From JACCZX01 sp963791315 (GTDB taxonomy: Bacteria; Pseudomonadota; Gammaproteobacteria; Burkholderiales; Burkholderiaceae_F), in NCBI GenBank assembly GCA_963791315.1, contig CAWBRQ010000010.1:12892-76891 (forward strand): a DNA stretch of 64,000 nt. Reading direction: 5' to 3'. Shown piece by piece: positions 25,763 to 34,447 of the stretch. A model generated the notes under the pieces. It ran no database searches and was not told the origin of the DNA. It was given only the letters and a program-made list of their open reading frames with translations. Every line of letters begins with the position of its first letter. The stretch's first letter is position 1. Position numbers and translations under genes: made by a program.

Positions 25763-26101
25763 ATGAAACTGATCACGGCCATTATCAAGCCGTTCAAGCT
25801 TGACGAGGTGCGTGAAGCGTTGTCCGCCGTCGGCGTGCAGGGCATCACGGTCACTGAGGTCAAAGGCTTCGGAAGGCAAAAGGGTCATACCGAGCTTTAT
25901 AGGGGCGCCGAATACGTCGTCGATTTCTTGCCGAAGGTAAAAATCGAAGCCGCGGTGTCCGACGATATCGTCGAGCGCGCGATCGAAGCGATCGAAGGTG
26001 CCGCGCGTACTGGCAAGATCGGCGACGGCAAGGTATTTGTGTTTGATCTCGAGCATGTCGTTCGCATCCGAACCGGCGAGACCGGCAAGGACGCGCTCTA
26101 A
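25763..26101 (+). CDS. glnK: nitrogen regulatory protein P-II (GlnK)
   Basis: A 112-residue PII protein. The T-loop holds Tyr51 (RGAEYVVDFLPK), the site of uridylylation by GlnD, and the PII signatures IIKPFKLDEVREAL and GKIGDGKVFV are present. GlnK senses 2-oxoglutarate, ATP and ADP and plugs the AmtB channel when ammonium rises. It lies 22 bases after torF and 4 bases before amtB, the classical arrangement. Confidence 0.95.
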   Translation: MKLITAIIKPFKLDEVREALSAVGVQGITVTEVKGFGRQKGHTELYRGAEYVVDFLPKVKIEAAVSDDIVERAIEAIEGAARTGKIGDGKVFVFDLEHVVRIRTGETGKDAL

Positions 26102-26105
26102 CCCG

Positions 26106-27717
26106 ATGAGGATGACGATGAAGAAACTAATGGTCATGCTCCTCGCCGCAGGAGCGTTTGCACTCGGTTCGTCGACCGCCGTTGCACAAGGTGGCGGCCC
26201 CGCACATGGAGATGGTCCAAAGCCCGAACCGGCCAAGATGGAAGCCGCGAAGGCCGAACCGGCCAAGATGGAAGCCGCGAAGTCCGAGCCAGCGGTGTCT
26301 CAGGCAGCGCCAGTCGCCGCTCCGGCTGCCAAGCCGGCAGCGGGATCGCCAGCTCCGGCCGCGGCTGCCGCTCCGGCCGACGCGCCGAAGCCGCCGAACA
26401 TCAACAAAGGCGACACCGCGTTCATGTACGCCGCAACGATGATGGTCATCTTGATGACCATCCCGGGACTCGCGCTGTTCTATGGAGGCCTGGTGCGCTC
26501 GAAGAACATGCTGTCGGTGTTGATGCAGGTGTTCGTGACGTTCTCGCTGATCGCGATTCTGTGGATGATCTACGGCTACTCGATGGCGTTCACAGCAGGA
26601 GGTCCGTTTATCGGCGGCCTCTCGAAGATGTTCTTGTCGGGAGTCACGCCCGAATCCGCGGGAGCGACGTTCAGCAAGGACACCTACATTCCCGAGCTGA
26701 TGTTTGTCGCCTTCCAGTGCACCTTTGCGGCAATCACCTGCGCGCTGATCGTTGGGGCGTATGCCGAGCGTATGAAGTTCTCTGCGGTGCTGTTGTTCAT
26801 GGCGCTGTGGTTCACATTCAGCTATCTGCCGATGGCGCACATGGTCTGGTACTGGGATGGACCCGGACGCAATCAAGGATGCCGTCACCGAGCAGGCCGT
26901 CAAGGACGCTGCCGGATGGTTATGGGCCAAGGGTGCGCTCGACTTCGCCGGCGGCACCGTCGTGCACATCAACGCAGGTGTTGCGGGCTTGGTCGCCGCC
27001 TACGTGCTCGGCAAGCGAATCGGCTACGGGCGCGAATCAATGGCGCCGCACAACCTGACGTTGACGATGGTAGGCGCCGCGCTGCTGTGGGTGGGTTGGT
27101 TCGGTTTCAATGCGGGCTCGAACCTCGAAGCCAACGGCACGGCAGCGATGGCGTTCGTCAACACGCTGTTCGCTACCGCTGCAGCCGTGCTGACGTGGAC
27201 GTTCGCCGAGTGGATGATCAAGGGCAAGCCGTCGATGCTGGGTGGTGCGTCGGGCGCCGTCGCGGGCCTGGTAGCGATCACGCCAGCGTGCGGCTTCGTC
27301 GGAGTGATCGGCGGTGTGGTGATCGGTGCGGCCGCCGGAGGTGCTTGCTTCTGGGGTGTCAGTAGCTTGAAGAAAATGCTGGGGGCGGATGACGCGCTCG
27401 ATGTATTCGGCGTGCACGGCGTCGGTGGCATCACCGGTGCGTTGCTGACTGGCGTGTTTGCTTCGCCGTCGCTGGGTGGACTCGGCGTTTGCAATTACGT
27501 GACCAACAAGTGTGGCGATATTGCCGATTTTCCAGGCATTGGTGCGCAGGTGTGGATTCAGCTGCAAGCCGTAATCACTGCAATTGTTCTATCGGCCGTC
27601 GTTTCGTTCGTCGCCCTGCTGATCGTCAAGATGGTCGTTGGCGTCAGGGTCAACGAAGAAGAAGAGCGCGAAGGACTCGATACGACGTATCACGGCGAAT
27701 CGGCATACAAAATGTAA
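26106..27717 (+). CDS. amtB: ammonium transporter AmtB with long N-terminal extension (frame broken once)
   Basis: Removing one C in ccc at 26862-26864 gives a 536-residue protein reading HMVWYWDGPDA across the join. A signal peptide (LMVMLLAAGAFALGSSTAVA) is followed by about 75 residues rich in Ala, Pro and Lys with two KMEAAK repeats, then eleven transmembrane helices. Conserved parts are IPGLALFYGGLVRSKN, GALDFAGGTVVHINAG (pore His), VGWFGFNAGS and DVFGVHGVGGI (second pore His). It conducts ammonium inward under GlnK control. The start could also be 26112 or 26118. Confidence 0.9.
26224..26283. repeat. tandem duplication of a 30-base unit inside amtB
   Basis: Two consecutive copies (26224-26253 and 26254-26283) differ only at the last base. 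They encode the repeated PEPAKMEAAK and AEPAKMEAAK segments in the linker before the first transporter helix. The frame is kept, so copy number could vary without loss of function. Confidence 0.8.
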
Positions 27718-27827
27718 GAGAGGCGCGCGTGGTTAGGGCGCCACGCTTGTCTTCAACAAAGGTTGTGTCTCCCTAGCTCGCCGGATCGCATTGCGATCCA
27801 CGTACCGAACGTACAGGCGGACTTTCA

Positions 27828-27857
27828 GGGCACCTCGGGCCGAGGTGCCCTTTTTTT
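27828..27857 (+). terminator. intrinsic terminator of the torF-glnK-amtB operon
   Basis: A 9-bp stem gggcacctc (27828-27836) and gaggtgccc (27842-27850) closes a five-base loop and is followed by seven T residues (27851-27857). It lies 110 bases after the amtB stop. Confidence 0.85.
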
Positions 27858-27945
27858 GTTGAAGTATCGTTGCGCCTGCGCAAGGTGCCGCGCGCATAAT
27901 TGCGAAGATCAAAAAGAACAACTGGGCGGATTTGTCACTAAGGGG

Positions 27946-28830
27946 ATGGCTGAAATGTCGATCGAAGGTCAAGGTGAAACTGCGAATGCTGAGCGTCGTG
28001 CAGGGTCTGAGCAGACGCTCGTAAGGAACGCCATCGGAGCTGGATTGACTGTGCTGGGGATTTTCGCGTCTGGCCTGGCGGTTGGCCAGGAAGCCTGGTC
28101 CATCAACCCCGGGCTCACCGATGGCTTTACCCTCGAGATCGGCGCCTACGCTCCGACTGTGAAGACGACCGCGCATTTCGACAGCACGCTCGGTCCCGGC
28201 ACATCGGTCAGCTTCGAGGATGACCTGGGGCTCGATGACCGCAAGGTCAATGTGGCGATTCTGGGCAAGCTGCGGCTCGGCCAGAGCTGGAGAATCGAGG
28301 GCGAGTACTTTTCGCTGAATCGGAGCGGTACGCGCGCGATCAACAAGACGATCAACTGGGGCGGCAACACTTATCCGATCGGGATTGTCGTTGACTCAGA
28401 GTTCGACTCCGACATCTATCGGTTATCCGTCGGCTATTCTTTCATCAAGGACACCCAAGTGGAGCTCGGCATTTCGCTCGGGCTGCATGTGACGGATTTC
28501 CGCATGTCGATCGCCGGAGCCAACGTGGCGAGGAGAACGGCCGACGCACTGGCCCCGCTTCCGACGATTGGCCTTTATGCGTCGTACGCGTTATCGCCTA
28601 GGTGGCTGCTGTCGGGGCGAGTTGATTACTTTTCGTTCAGCTATAACGATTACGACGGCTCGCTGGTTAATGCAGTAGCCGCCGTCGATTACCGCTTTAC
28701 CCGGAACTTTGGTATGGGATTGGGTTACCGCTACGTCGACTACGACTTGGACGTGACCAGGTCCAGTTTCACCGGCGGTGTCAAATATCAGTTCAGCGGT
28801 CCGGTGCTGTACCTAGTAGGGTCGTTCTAG
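27946..28830 (+). CDS. outer-membrane beta-barrel protein
   Basis: A 294-residue protein if started at the ATG at 27946, which follows aagggg. A basic N-terminus and a hydrophobic stretch (VRNAIGAGLTVLGIFASGLAVG) can act as a signal peptide. The mature part has alternating strands with aromatic ends (WRIEGEYFSLNRSG, DIYRLSVGYSFIKD, FGMGLGYRYVDYDLD) and ends in a C-terminal Phe (YLVGSF), the signal for barrel assembly. It looks like the OmpW/OprF-type eight-strand barrel group. The substrate is unknown. The amtB terminator lies upstream, so it is a separate unit. Confidence 0.7.
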   Translation: MAEMSIEGQGETANAERRAGSEQTLVRNAIGAGLTVLGIFASGLAVGQEAWSINPGLTDGFTLEIGAYAPTVKTTAHFDSTLGPGTSVSFEDDLGLDDRKVNVAILGKLRLGQSWRIEGEYFSLNRSGTRAINKTINWGGNTYPIGIVVDSEFDSDIYRLSVGYSFIKDTQVELGISLGLHVTDFRMSIAGANVARRTADALAPLPTIGLYASYALSPRWLLSGRVDYFSFSYNDYDGSLVNAVAAVDYRFTRNFGMGLGYRYVDYDLDVTRSSFTGGVKYQFSGPVLYLVGSF

Positions 28831-28855
28831 CCAGCAATCTTCCAACCAGCCGAAC

Positions 28856-29555
28856 GTGCCGCCGGCGCAATCGAGAGCCCTAAAGCGCATCTCATTACGC
28901 CGGCTTGCACGCCGCGAGGATCTGGCGTTAACGCGCTCGGAGTTCGCGGTACTGCAGCGTCTGACGTACGCCGCAGAAGATTCAGACGTTTCTCAACGCG
29001 ATTCCGATCAACCACGAACTGGGTGGCGAGACGATCCACTCGGTGCGCTCGGTGATGCGGCATCGGCGCGCCCACTGCATCGAAGGTGCGATGTTCGCCG
29101 CGTGCGCGTTGTGGGTGCACGGCGAGCCTCCGCTCGTGATGCACCTCGACTGCTCGATAAGCGATTATCCGCATGTAGTGGCGCTTTTTCGCCGCGGAAT
29201 CCACTGGGGCGCAATCTCGAAGACCAACGGCGCAGTGCTGCGCTATCGCGATCCGATCTATCGCAGCTTGCGTGAGCTCGCGCTGTCATATTTCCATGAG
29301 TACAGCGACCGGCGCGGACAGAAAACGCTGCGCAGCTATTCGGCAGCGTTCGATCTGCGCCGCATCGAACCTGAACTGTGGGTAGCCAACGGCAATGATT
29401 GCCAGGAAGTCGAAGACCTGCTGGCGGGCTTGCGTCATCATCGTCTGATCTCTGCGCGTCAGGAGCGGTTGCTCGCGAGGCGGGATCCGTTTGAGCGCAG
29501 GGCTTCGAAGCTGGTCGAGCATGCGCGGCCAGCACCGACCCGGAGGGCAAGCTAA
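28856..29555 (+). CDS. transglutaminase-like conserved hypothetical protein (frame broken once)
   Basis: Dropping the T at 28967 joins two frames into about 232 residues (LQRLTTPQKIQTFLNAI...). The Cys-containing stretch RAHCIEGAMFAACALWVHGE followed by HVVALFRRGIHWGAISK is the core of a widespread family related to the transglutaminase/papain fold, with Cys and His visible. The C-terminal RDPIYRSLRELALSYFHEY is also conserved. No activity is established. The start is uncertain: GTG 28856 is the first possibility. It precedes gshA by 42 bases and may share its transcript. Confidence 0.6.
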
Positions 29556-29597
29556 TCAACGTGCGGGAGTGCGAGTTACACTGGCCGGCGTTTTTTC

Positions 29598-30971
29598 GTG
29601 AGCGAGTGCACAGTGCCGGACCCCGCCGTTCATCACCCAGCTGTTCCGCACCTACTGACCGCGCAAACCGGGCCGTTGCTGCAGCTCGAGCAACGCATCC
29701 TGGAGTCGTTGCCGGCGATTGAGCGCTGGTTCCGGCTGCAGTGGCAGGACCACACGCCTCCTTTTTACGGCTCGGTCGATCTGCGCAATGCGGGCTTCAA
29801 ATTAGCCCCCGTTGACATGAATCTGTTCCCGGGCGGGTTCAACAACCTGTCGGAGCAGATGCTGCCGGCGGCGGTGCAGGCGGCGCAAACTGCGATCGAT
29901 CGAATCTGTCCGGATGCGCGCAACCTGTTGCTGATTCCCGAACGGCATACGCGTAACCAGTTCTATCTGACCAACGTTGCGCGGTTGGTGCGCATCCTGC
30001 GCCAGACCGGGCTCGAAGTTCGAGTGGGTTCATTGGCGGAAGACATTACGCAGCCGACTCCGATTCTCCTCGAAGACGGCGATCAGCTACTGCTCGAGCC
30101 GCTGGTCCGTGAAGGCGACCACCTGGGCGTCGACGGGTTCACTCCATGTGCGATCTTGCTGAACAACGATCTGTCGTCCGGCATTCCGCCGATTCTGCGC
30201 GGACTGGGTGATCAGATCGTGATGCCGCCGCTGCAAGCCGGCTGGGCGGTGCGGCGCAAATCGAATCACTTTGCCGCCTACGACCAGGTTGCCGATGAGT
30301 TTGCGCAGATGCTCGGCCTCGACCCCTGGTTCATTAACCCGTACTTTGGACGCTGTGGCGAAGTCAACTTCCACGAGCGCTCCGGCGAGGAGTGTCTGGC
30401 GACCAATATCGACTTCGTGCTGGAGCGGATGCGCGAGAAATATCGTGAGTACGACATTCCCGATGCGCCGTACGTGGTGGTCAAAGCCGATGCCGGTACC
30501 TACGGCATGGGCGTGATGACCGTGCGCGATGCGTCCGAAGTGCGCGGATTGAATCGTAAACAGCGCAACAAGATGGCCGTGGTTAAGGAAGGCCTTGAAG
30601 TCACTGAAGTGATCATTCAGGAAGGCGTGCCGACGCGCGAAAATGTCAACGGCGCGGCGGCTGAACCGGTGGTCTACATGATTGATCGTTACGTGGTGGG
30701 GGGGTTTTATCGGGTGCACACTGACCGGGGACCCGACCAGAATCTCAATGCGCCGGGGATGCACTTTGTGCCGCTGGCTTTTTCCGACAGCTGCAATCTG
30801 CCTGACTGCAACGCGCAGGCGGGCGACAGTGCGCCGAACCGCTTTTATTCGTATGGCGTTATCGCGCGTCTCGCGTTGCTGGCGGCCGCTATCGAGCTCG
30901 AGGTCACGGCGTCGAAATTACTCGATGAGCCAGCGCCGTCAGCGGCACTTGCCGCTGCGATCGCGGGATAG
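29598..30971 (+). CDS. gshA: glutamate-cysteine ligase (proteobacterial ferrooxidans-type)
   Basis: The 457-residue enzyme makes gamma-glutamylcysteine, the first step of glutathione synthesis. It belongs to the branch first named from Acidithiobacillus, not to the E. coli GshA type. Characteristic parts are PPFYGSVDLRNAGFKLAPVD, NLFPGGFNNL near residue 80 and VVVKADAGTYGMGVMTV (ATP-grasp-like phosphate loop) near 295. The start is GTG 29598; no strong ribosome site is seen. It is followed by gshB after 39 bases. Confidence 0.88.
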   Translation: MSECTVPDPAVHHPAVPHLLTAQTGPLLQLEQRILESLPAIERWFRLQWQDHTPPFYGSVDLRNAGFKLAPVDMNLFPGGFNNLSEQMLPAAVQAAQTAIDRICPDARNLLLIPERHTRNQFYLTNVARLVRILRQTGLEVRVGSLAEDITQPTPILLEDGDQLLLEPLVREGDHLGVDGFTPCAILLNNDLSSGIPPILRGLGDQIVMPPLQAGWAVRRKSNHFAAYDQVADEFAQMLGLDPWFINPYFGRCGEVNFHERSGEECLATNIDFVLERMREKYREYDIPDAPYVVVKADAGTYGMGVMTVRDASEVRGLNRKQRNKMAVVKEGLEVTEVIIQEGVPTRENVNGAAAEPVVYMIDRYVVGGFYRVHTDRGPDQNLNAPGMHFVPLAFSDSCNLPDCNAQAGDSAPNRFYSYGVIARLALLAAAIELEVTASKLLDEPAPSAALAAAIAG

Positions 30972-31010
30972 CTCGTCGCAGCATCGCTTTCGAGCTTTGG
31001 CGGCAAACGC

Positions 31011-31967
31011 ATGGCATTGACTTGGCTGTTTATCGTCGATCCGCTTGATCACCTGAAGGAATACAAGGATTCGACGGTTGCGATGATGCGCGAGGCTGCG
31101 CGTCGTGGTCACCTCGTGCATGCCGGCACACCTGCCGAGCTGTCGTTCGATAGTCACGATGGCCTGGTCCGCATGCAGTCGCACCAACTTCAGATCACTC
31201 AGCAACCCGAGCCGTGGTACGTCGACCAGGGACTGCACGATCATCCGTTGAACTTCTACGACGGCGTGCTGATGCGCAAGGATCCGCCGTTCGACGTCGA
31301 GTTCCTGAATGCGACGCTGCTGCTGTCGCGGGCGGTGGCGCAGGGCGCCCACGTGATCAACGATCCACAGGCGCTGCGCGATCACAACGAAAAGCTCGCG
31401 GTACTCGAGTTTCCGCAATATGCGGTGCCGACTCTGGTGACACGCAGCATTCCGGGCATTCGAAGTTTCTGGGCTGAGCAAGACGACATCATCGTCAAGC
31501 CTATCGACGGTATGGGTGGCGCCGGCGTTTTTCGTTTGCAGCCAGGCGACTTGAACGCCGGCTCGATTCTCGAGGCCGTCACACTGCACGGCCAGCGCAC
31601 TGTGATGGCGCAGCAATTTATTCCTGAGATCAACGAAGGCGACAAGCGCATTTTGGTGATCGGCGGTGAGCCGGTGCCGTACTGCCTGGCTCGCATTCCG
31701 GCGCCTGGAGAAACGCGCGGCAATCTTGCCGCCGGTGGTAACGGCAGAGCGCAGCCGCTGACCAAGCACGACGAGAGGATTGCGCGTGCGGTGGGCCGAG
31801 CGTTGCTGCCGCGCGGATTGATGTTGCTCGGACTCGACGTAATCGGCGATCACCTGACAGAGATCAACGTCACCAGCCCGACGTGCTTCGTGGAAATTGA
31901 GGGGCAGGCAGGCTTTAACGTCGCCGGGATGTTTATCGACGAGCTCGAGAAGGCGGTTAAGAAATAA
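31011..31967 (+). CDS. gshB: glutathione synthetase
   Basis: A 318-residue ATP-grasp enzyme that adds glycine to gamma-glutamylcysteine. The parts in order are the N-terminal substrate domain (FIVDPLDHLKEYKDST; MRKDPPFDVEF), the phosphate loop KPIDGMGGAGVFR near residue 165, and the metal-binding RILVIGGEPV and ITEINVTSPTC-type ending (TEINVTSPTCFVEIE). The stop and the EIIA start share a base (TAATG), so gshB is translationally coupled to PTS genes. Confidence 0.92.
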   Translation: MALTWLFIVDPLDHLKEYKDSTVAMMREAARRGHLVHAGTPAELSFDSHDGLVRMQSHQLQITQQPEPWYVDQGLHDHPLNFYDGVLMRKDPPFDVEFLNATLLLSRAVAQGAHVINDPQALRDHNEKLAVLEFPQYAVPTLVTRSIPGIRSFWAEQDDIIVKPIDGMGGAGVFRLQPGDLNAGSILEAVTLHGQRTVMAQQFIPEINEGDKRILVIGGEPVPYCLARIPAPGETRGNLAAGGNGRAQPLTKHDERIARAVGRALLPRGLMLLGLDVIGDHLTEINVTSPTCFVEIEGQAGFNVAGMFIDELEKAVKK

Positions 31968-32368
31968 TGGTTGGAATCCTGGTCATCGCCCACGCGCCGC
32001 TTGCCAGTGCGCTTAGTCAGTGCGCTGAACATGTGTACACGTGCGAGCCGAACGCTCGGCGTCAGTTGCGTGCGCTCGATGTCGGCGGCAATGCCGACCT
32101 CGCGAACACGGTGGCGAGGGCGCGCGAGCTCGTGCGGGAGGTCGATCGCGGTGAAGGCGTACTGATACTGACAGACGCATTCGGCGCAACGCCCGGCAAC
32201 GTCGCTGCGCAGCTTGCGGAATCGGAGCGCGTGGCGGTGCTTGCCGGCGTCAACCTTCCGATGCTGCTGCGCGCCGTCTGCTATCGCGGCGGTCCGCTCG
32301 ATGAGGTCACGGAAAAGGCGCTCGCTGGCGGACGCCAGGGCATGCTTCAGGTCGGCGCGACGCGATGA
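31967..32368 (+). CDS. PTS EIIA component, mannose family
   Basis: A 133-residue cytoplasmic phosphocarrier. The N-terminus MVGILVIAHAPLASAL carries the phosphorylatable His9 of the EIIA-Man fold, with VLILTDAFGATPGNVA as the second conserved loop. No EIIB, EIIC or EIID gene is nearby, so it probably works in a regulatory phosphorelay, not in sugar transport. It overlaps gshB and ptsH at both ends (TAATG, ATGA). Confidence 0.88.
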   Translation: MVGILVIAHAPLASALSQCAEHVYTCEPNARRQLRALDVGGNADLANTVARARELVREVDRGEGVLILTDAFGATPGNVAAQLAESERVAVLAGVNLPMLLRAVCYRGGPLDEVTEKALAGGRQGMLQVGATR

Positions 32369-32637
32369 TCAGCAAGGACTTCACGATCAAGAACGAGCTC
32401 GGCCTTCATGCGCGCCCGTCGGCGCAGCTGACGCAGATCGCGGGGCGCTATCAGAGCGAGGTGTTCATCGCCAGGAATGGGCGCCGCGTGAATGCGAAGT
32501 CGATCATGGGCGTGATGATGCTGGCAGCCGGCCCGGGTTCGACGGTGACGGTCGACGCCGACGGACCCGACGAGCAACAGGCTCTCGACGCGATCGGAGC
32601 CCTAATCGCGTCAGGCTTTGGCGAAGCGCATGGCTAG
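32365..32637 (+). CDS. ptsH: phosphocarrier protein HPr
   Basis: A 90-residue HPr. His15 in GLHARPSA accepts phosphate from enzyme I; Ser46 in NAKSIMGVMML is the HPr-kinase site found in betaproteobacteria. It passes phosphate to the EIIA encoded just upstream. The ATG overlaps the EIIA stop by four bases. Confidence 0.93.
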   Translation: MISKDFTIKNELGLHARPSAQLTQIAGRYQSEVFIARNGRRVNAKSIMGVMMLAAGPGSTVTVDADGPDEQQALDAIGALIASGFGEAHG

Positions 32638-34447
32638 CGGGGCCGACGTGGCCGAGCGTCGTCGTGGGTCGCTCGCAGGTAGCGGTGTAACAAACGGAAT
32701 CGCCGTCGGGCGTGCGCACTTGCTTGCGCCATCGGAGCTCGATGTTCGTCAGTACACGATCGAGCGGCGCGACGTGCTGCATGAAATTGGCCGGTTGACC
32801 ACCGCATTTAACGTCGTGCGCGAAGAGCTGGACGACCTTAAGGCGGGCATCGCACCGAACGCGCCGAGCGAAGTGCGCGCATTTCTCGATCTGCACCGGC
32901 TGATCCTCGGCGATGCATTACTCGCCGACGCACCGCGCGACCTGATTCGAGGCCGGCTGATCAACGCCGAGTGGGCGCTGACGATCCAGCTCGAACAACT
33001 GGTCAAGCAGTTCGATGCAATCGACGACGAATATTTGCGCGAGCGGTCGACCGACGTGCGGCAGGTGGTCGAGCGCGTCGTCAATGCGCTGGCTGGCGGG
33101 AGGCCAACGCGCGTCGCGTTCACCAAACAACTTGCGCCGGGTGAGCGCTTGATATTAATTGCACAGGACCTCGCGCCGGCCGACGTGCTGCACTTGAAAG
33201 ACCGTGCCGATGTCGACCTTGCCGGATTTGTCACCGAGCTTGGGGGCCCGACATCGCACACCGCGATTCTCGCCCGCAGCCTCGGCTTGCCAGCGGTGGT
33301 CGGCGCCGAAAATGCGCGCGGCATCATTCAGGAGGGCGACCTCGTTGTCATCGACGCTGACTTTGACGCGGTCATCGTCAACCCTAGCGAAGAAGAGCTC
33401 GCCGAGTTCGGCAAGCGCGTGCGCGACGAAAGCGAGCATCGCGTTCAGCTGCGCAAGCTCAAGGGCAAGATCGCGCGTACGCGAGATGGCGTTGCGATCG
33501 AGCTGCAGGCGAACATCGAATTGCCGGAAGACGCGCGCGATGCGCTCGAAGCGGGTGCCGACGGCATCGGCCTGTTTCGCTCCGAGTTTCTGTTCATGGA
33601 CCGCGACGAGCTGCCGACCGAGGACGAGCAATACGAGGCATACGCCAAAGTTGCGCGCGCCATGAAGGGCAAGCCGGTTGTGATTCGCACGCTCGATATC
33701 GGTGCCGATAAGGTGCTGAACGAAGCGGCGCGCGAGACTCTCGGAATGGGACGAGGTGCTCCGCGTCCGGAGTCGAATCCGGCCCTGGGTTTGCGCGCCA
33801 TCCGGTACTGCCTGGCGTATCCCGAATTGTTTCTGACGCAGCTGCGCGCGATTCTGCGGGCGTCCGAAGTCGGCACCGTCCGAATTTTGGTGCCGATGCT
33901 GGCTCACATGCACGAAGTCGAGCAGGCGCTCGCGTTTGTCGCGCAGGCGAAACAGCAGCTGCGCGAAGGAAAGCGCAAGTTTGACGGCCGCATCCAAATT
34001 GGCGGCATGGTCGAAGTGCCTGCAGCGGCGCTCTCAGTGCCGCAACTGGTGAAGAAGCTGAAGTTTCTATCGATCGGCACCAATGATCTGATCCAGTACA
34101 CCCTCGCGATCGATCGCGCGGACTCGAGCGTTGCACATTTATACGATCACCTGCATCCAGCCGTACTGCGGCTGATCGCGTACACGATCAAGGAATGCAA
34201 GAGAGCCAGGGTGCCGGTGTCGATCTGCGGTGAGCTTGCAGGTGAGCTGGAAATGACCGAGTTGCTGCTCGGCATGGGGCTACGCCAGTACTCGATGCAC
34301 CCGTCGCAGATCCTGCCGCTCAAAGAGCGGATGTTTACGCTTTCAACCAAGGACTCAGCACGGCTCGCTACGCGCGTGCTGCGCCAGTCCGATCCGGTGA
34401 AAATCAAGGCCGCGCTCGTGCGCGCGGCCCACGCAGATCTTTCTTGA
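32630..34447 (+). CDS. ptsI: PTS enzyme I (phosphoenolpyruvate-protein phosphotransferase)
   Basis: A 605-residue enzyme starting at ATG 32630, overlapping the HPr stop by eight bases; the in-frame TTG at 32618 is less likely. The N-terminal domain holds the active His210 in GGPTSHTAILAR. The C-terminal PEP barrel has DGIGLFRSEFLFM, IRTLDIGADK and the catalytic Cys region VSICGELAG near residue 530. It takes phosphate from PEP and feeds HPr, then EIIA. It ends one base before the convergent oxidase gene. Confidence 0.93.
   Translation: MASGADVAERRRGSLAGSGVTNGIAVGRAHLLAPSELDVRQYTIERRDVLHEIGRLTTAFNVVREELDDLKAGIAPNAPSEVRAFLDLHRLILGDALLADAPRDLIRGRLINAEWALTIQLEQLVKQFDAIDDEYLRERSTDVRQVVERVVNALAGGRPTRVAFTKQLAPGERLILIAQDLAPADVLHLKDRADVDLAGFVTELGGPTSHTAILARSLGLPAVVGAENARGIIQEGDLVVIDADFDAVIVNPSEEELAEFGKRVRDESEHRVQLRKLKGKIARTRDGVAIELQANIELPEDARDALEAGADGIGLFRSEFLFMDRDELPTEDEQYEAYAKVARAMKGKPVVIRTLDIGADKVLNEAARETLGMGRGAPRPESNPALGLRAIRYCLAYPELFLTQLRAILRASEVGTVRILVPMLAHMHEVEQALAFVAQAKQQLREGKRKFDGRIQIGGMVEVPAAALSVPQLVKKLKFLSIGTNDLIQYTLAIDRADSSVAHLYDHLHPAVLRLIAYTIKECKRARVPVSICGELAGELEMTELLLGMGLRQYSMHPSQILPLKERMFTLSTKDSARLATRVLRQSDPVKIKAALVRAAHADLS

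Noticed and set aside
26856..26870. Programmed frameshift in amtB
   Set aside because: The site is a plain ccc run with no slippery heptamer or following structure, and the same one-sided error occurs in many unrelated genes.
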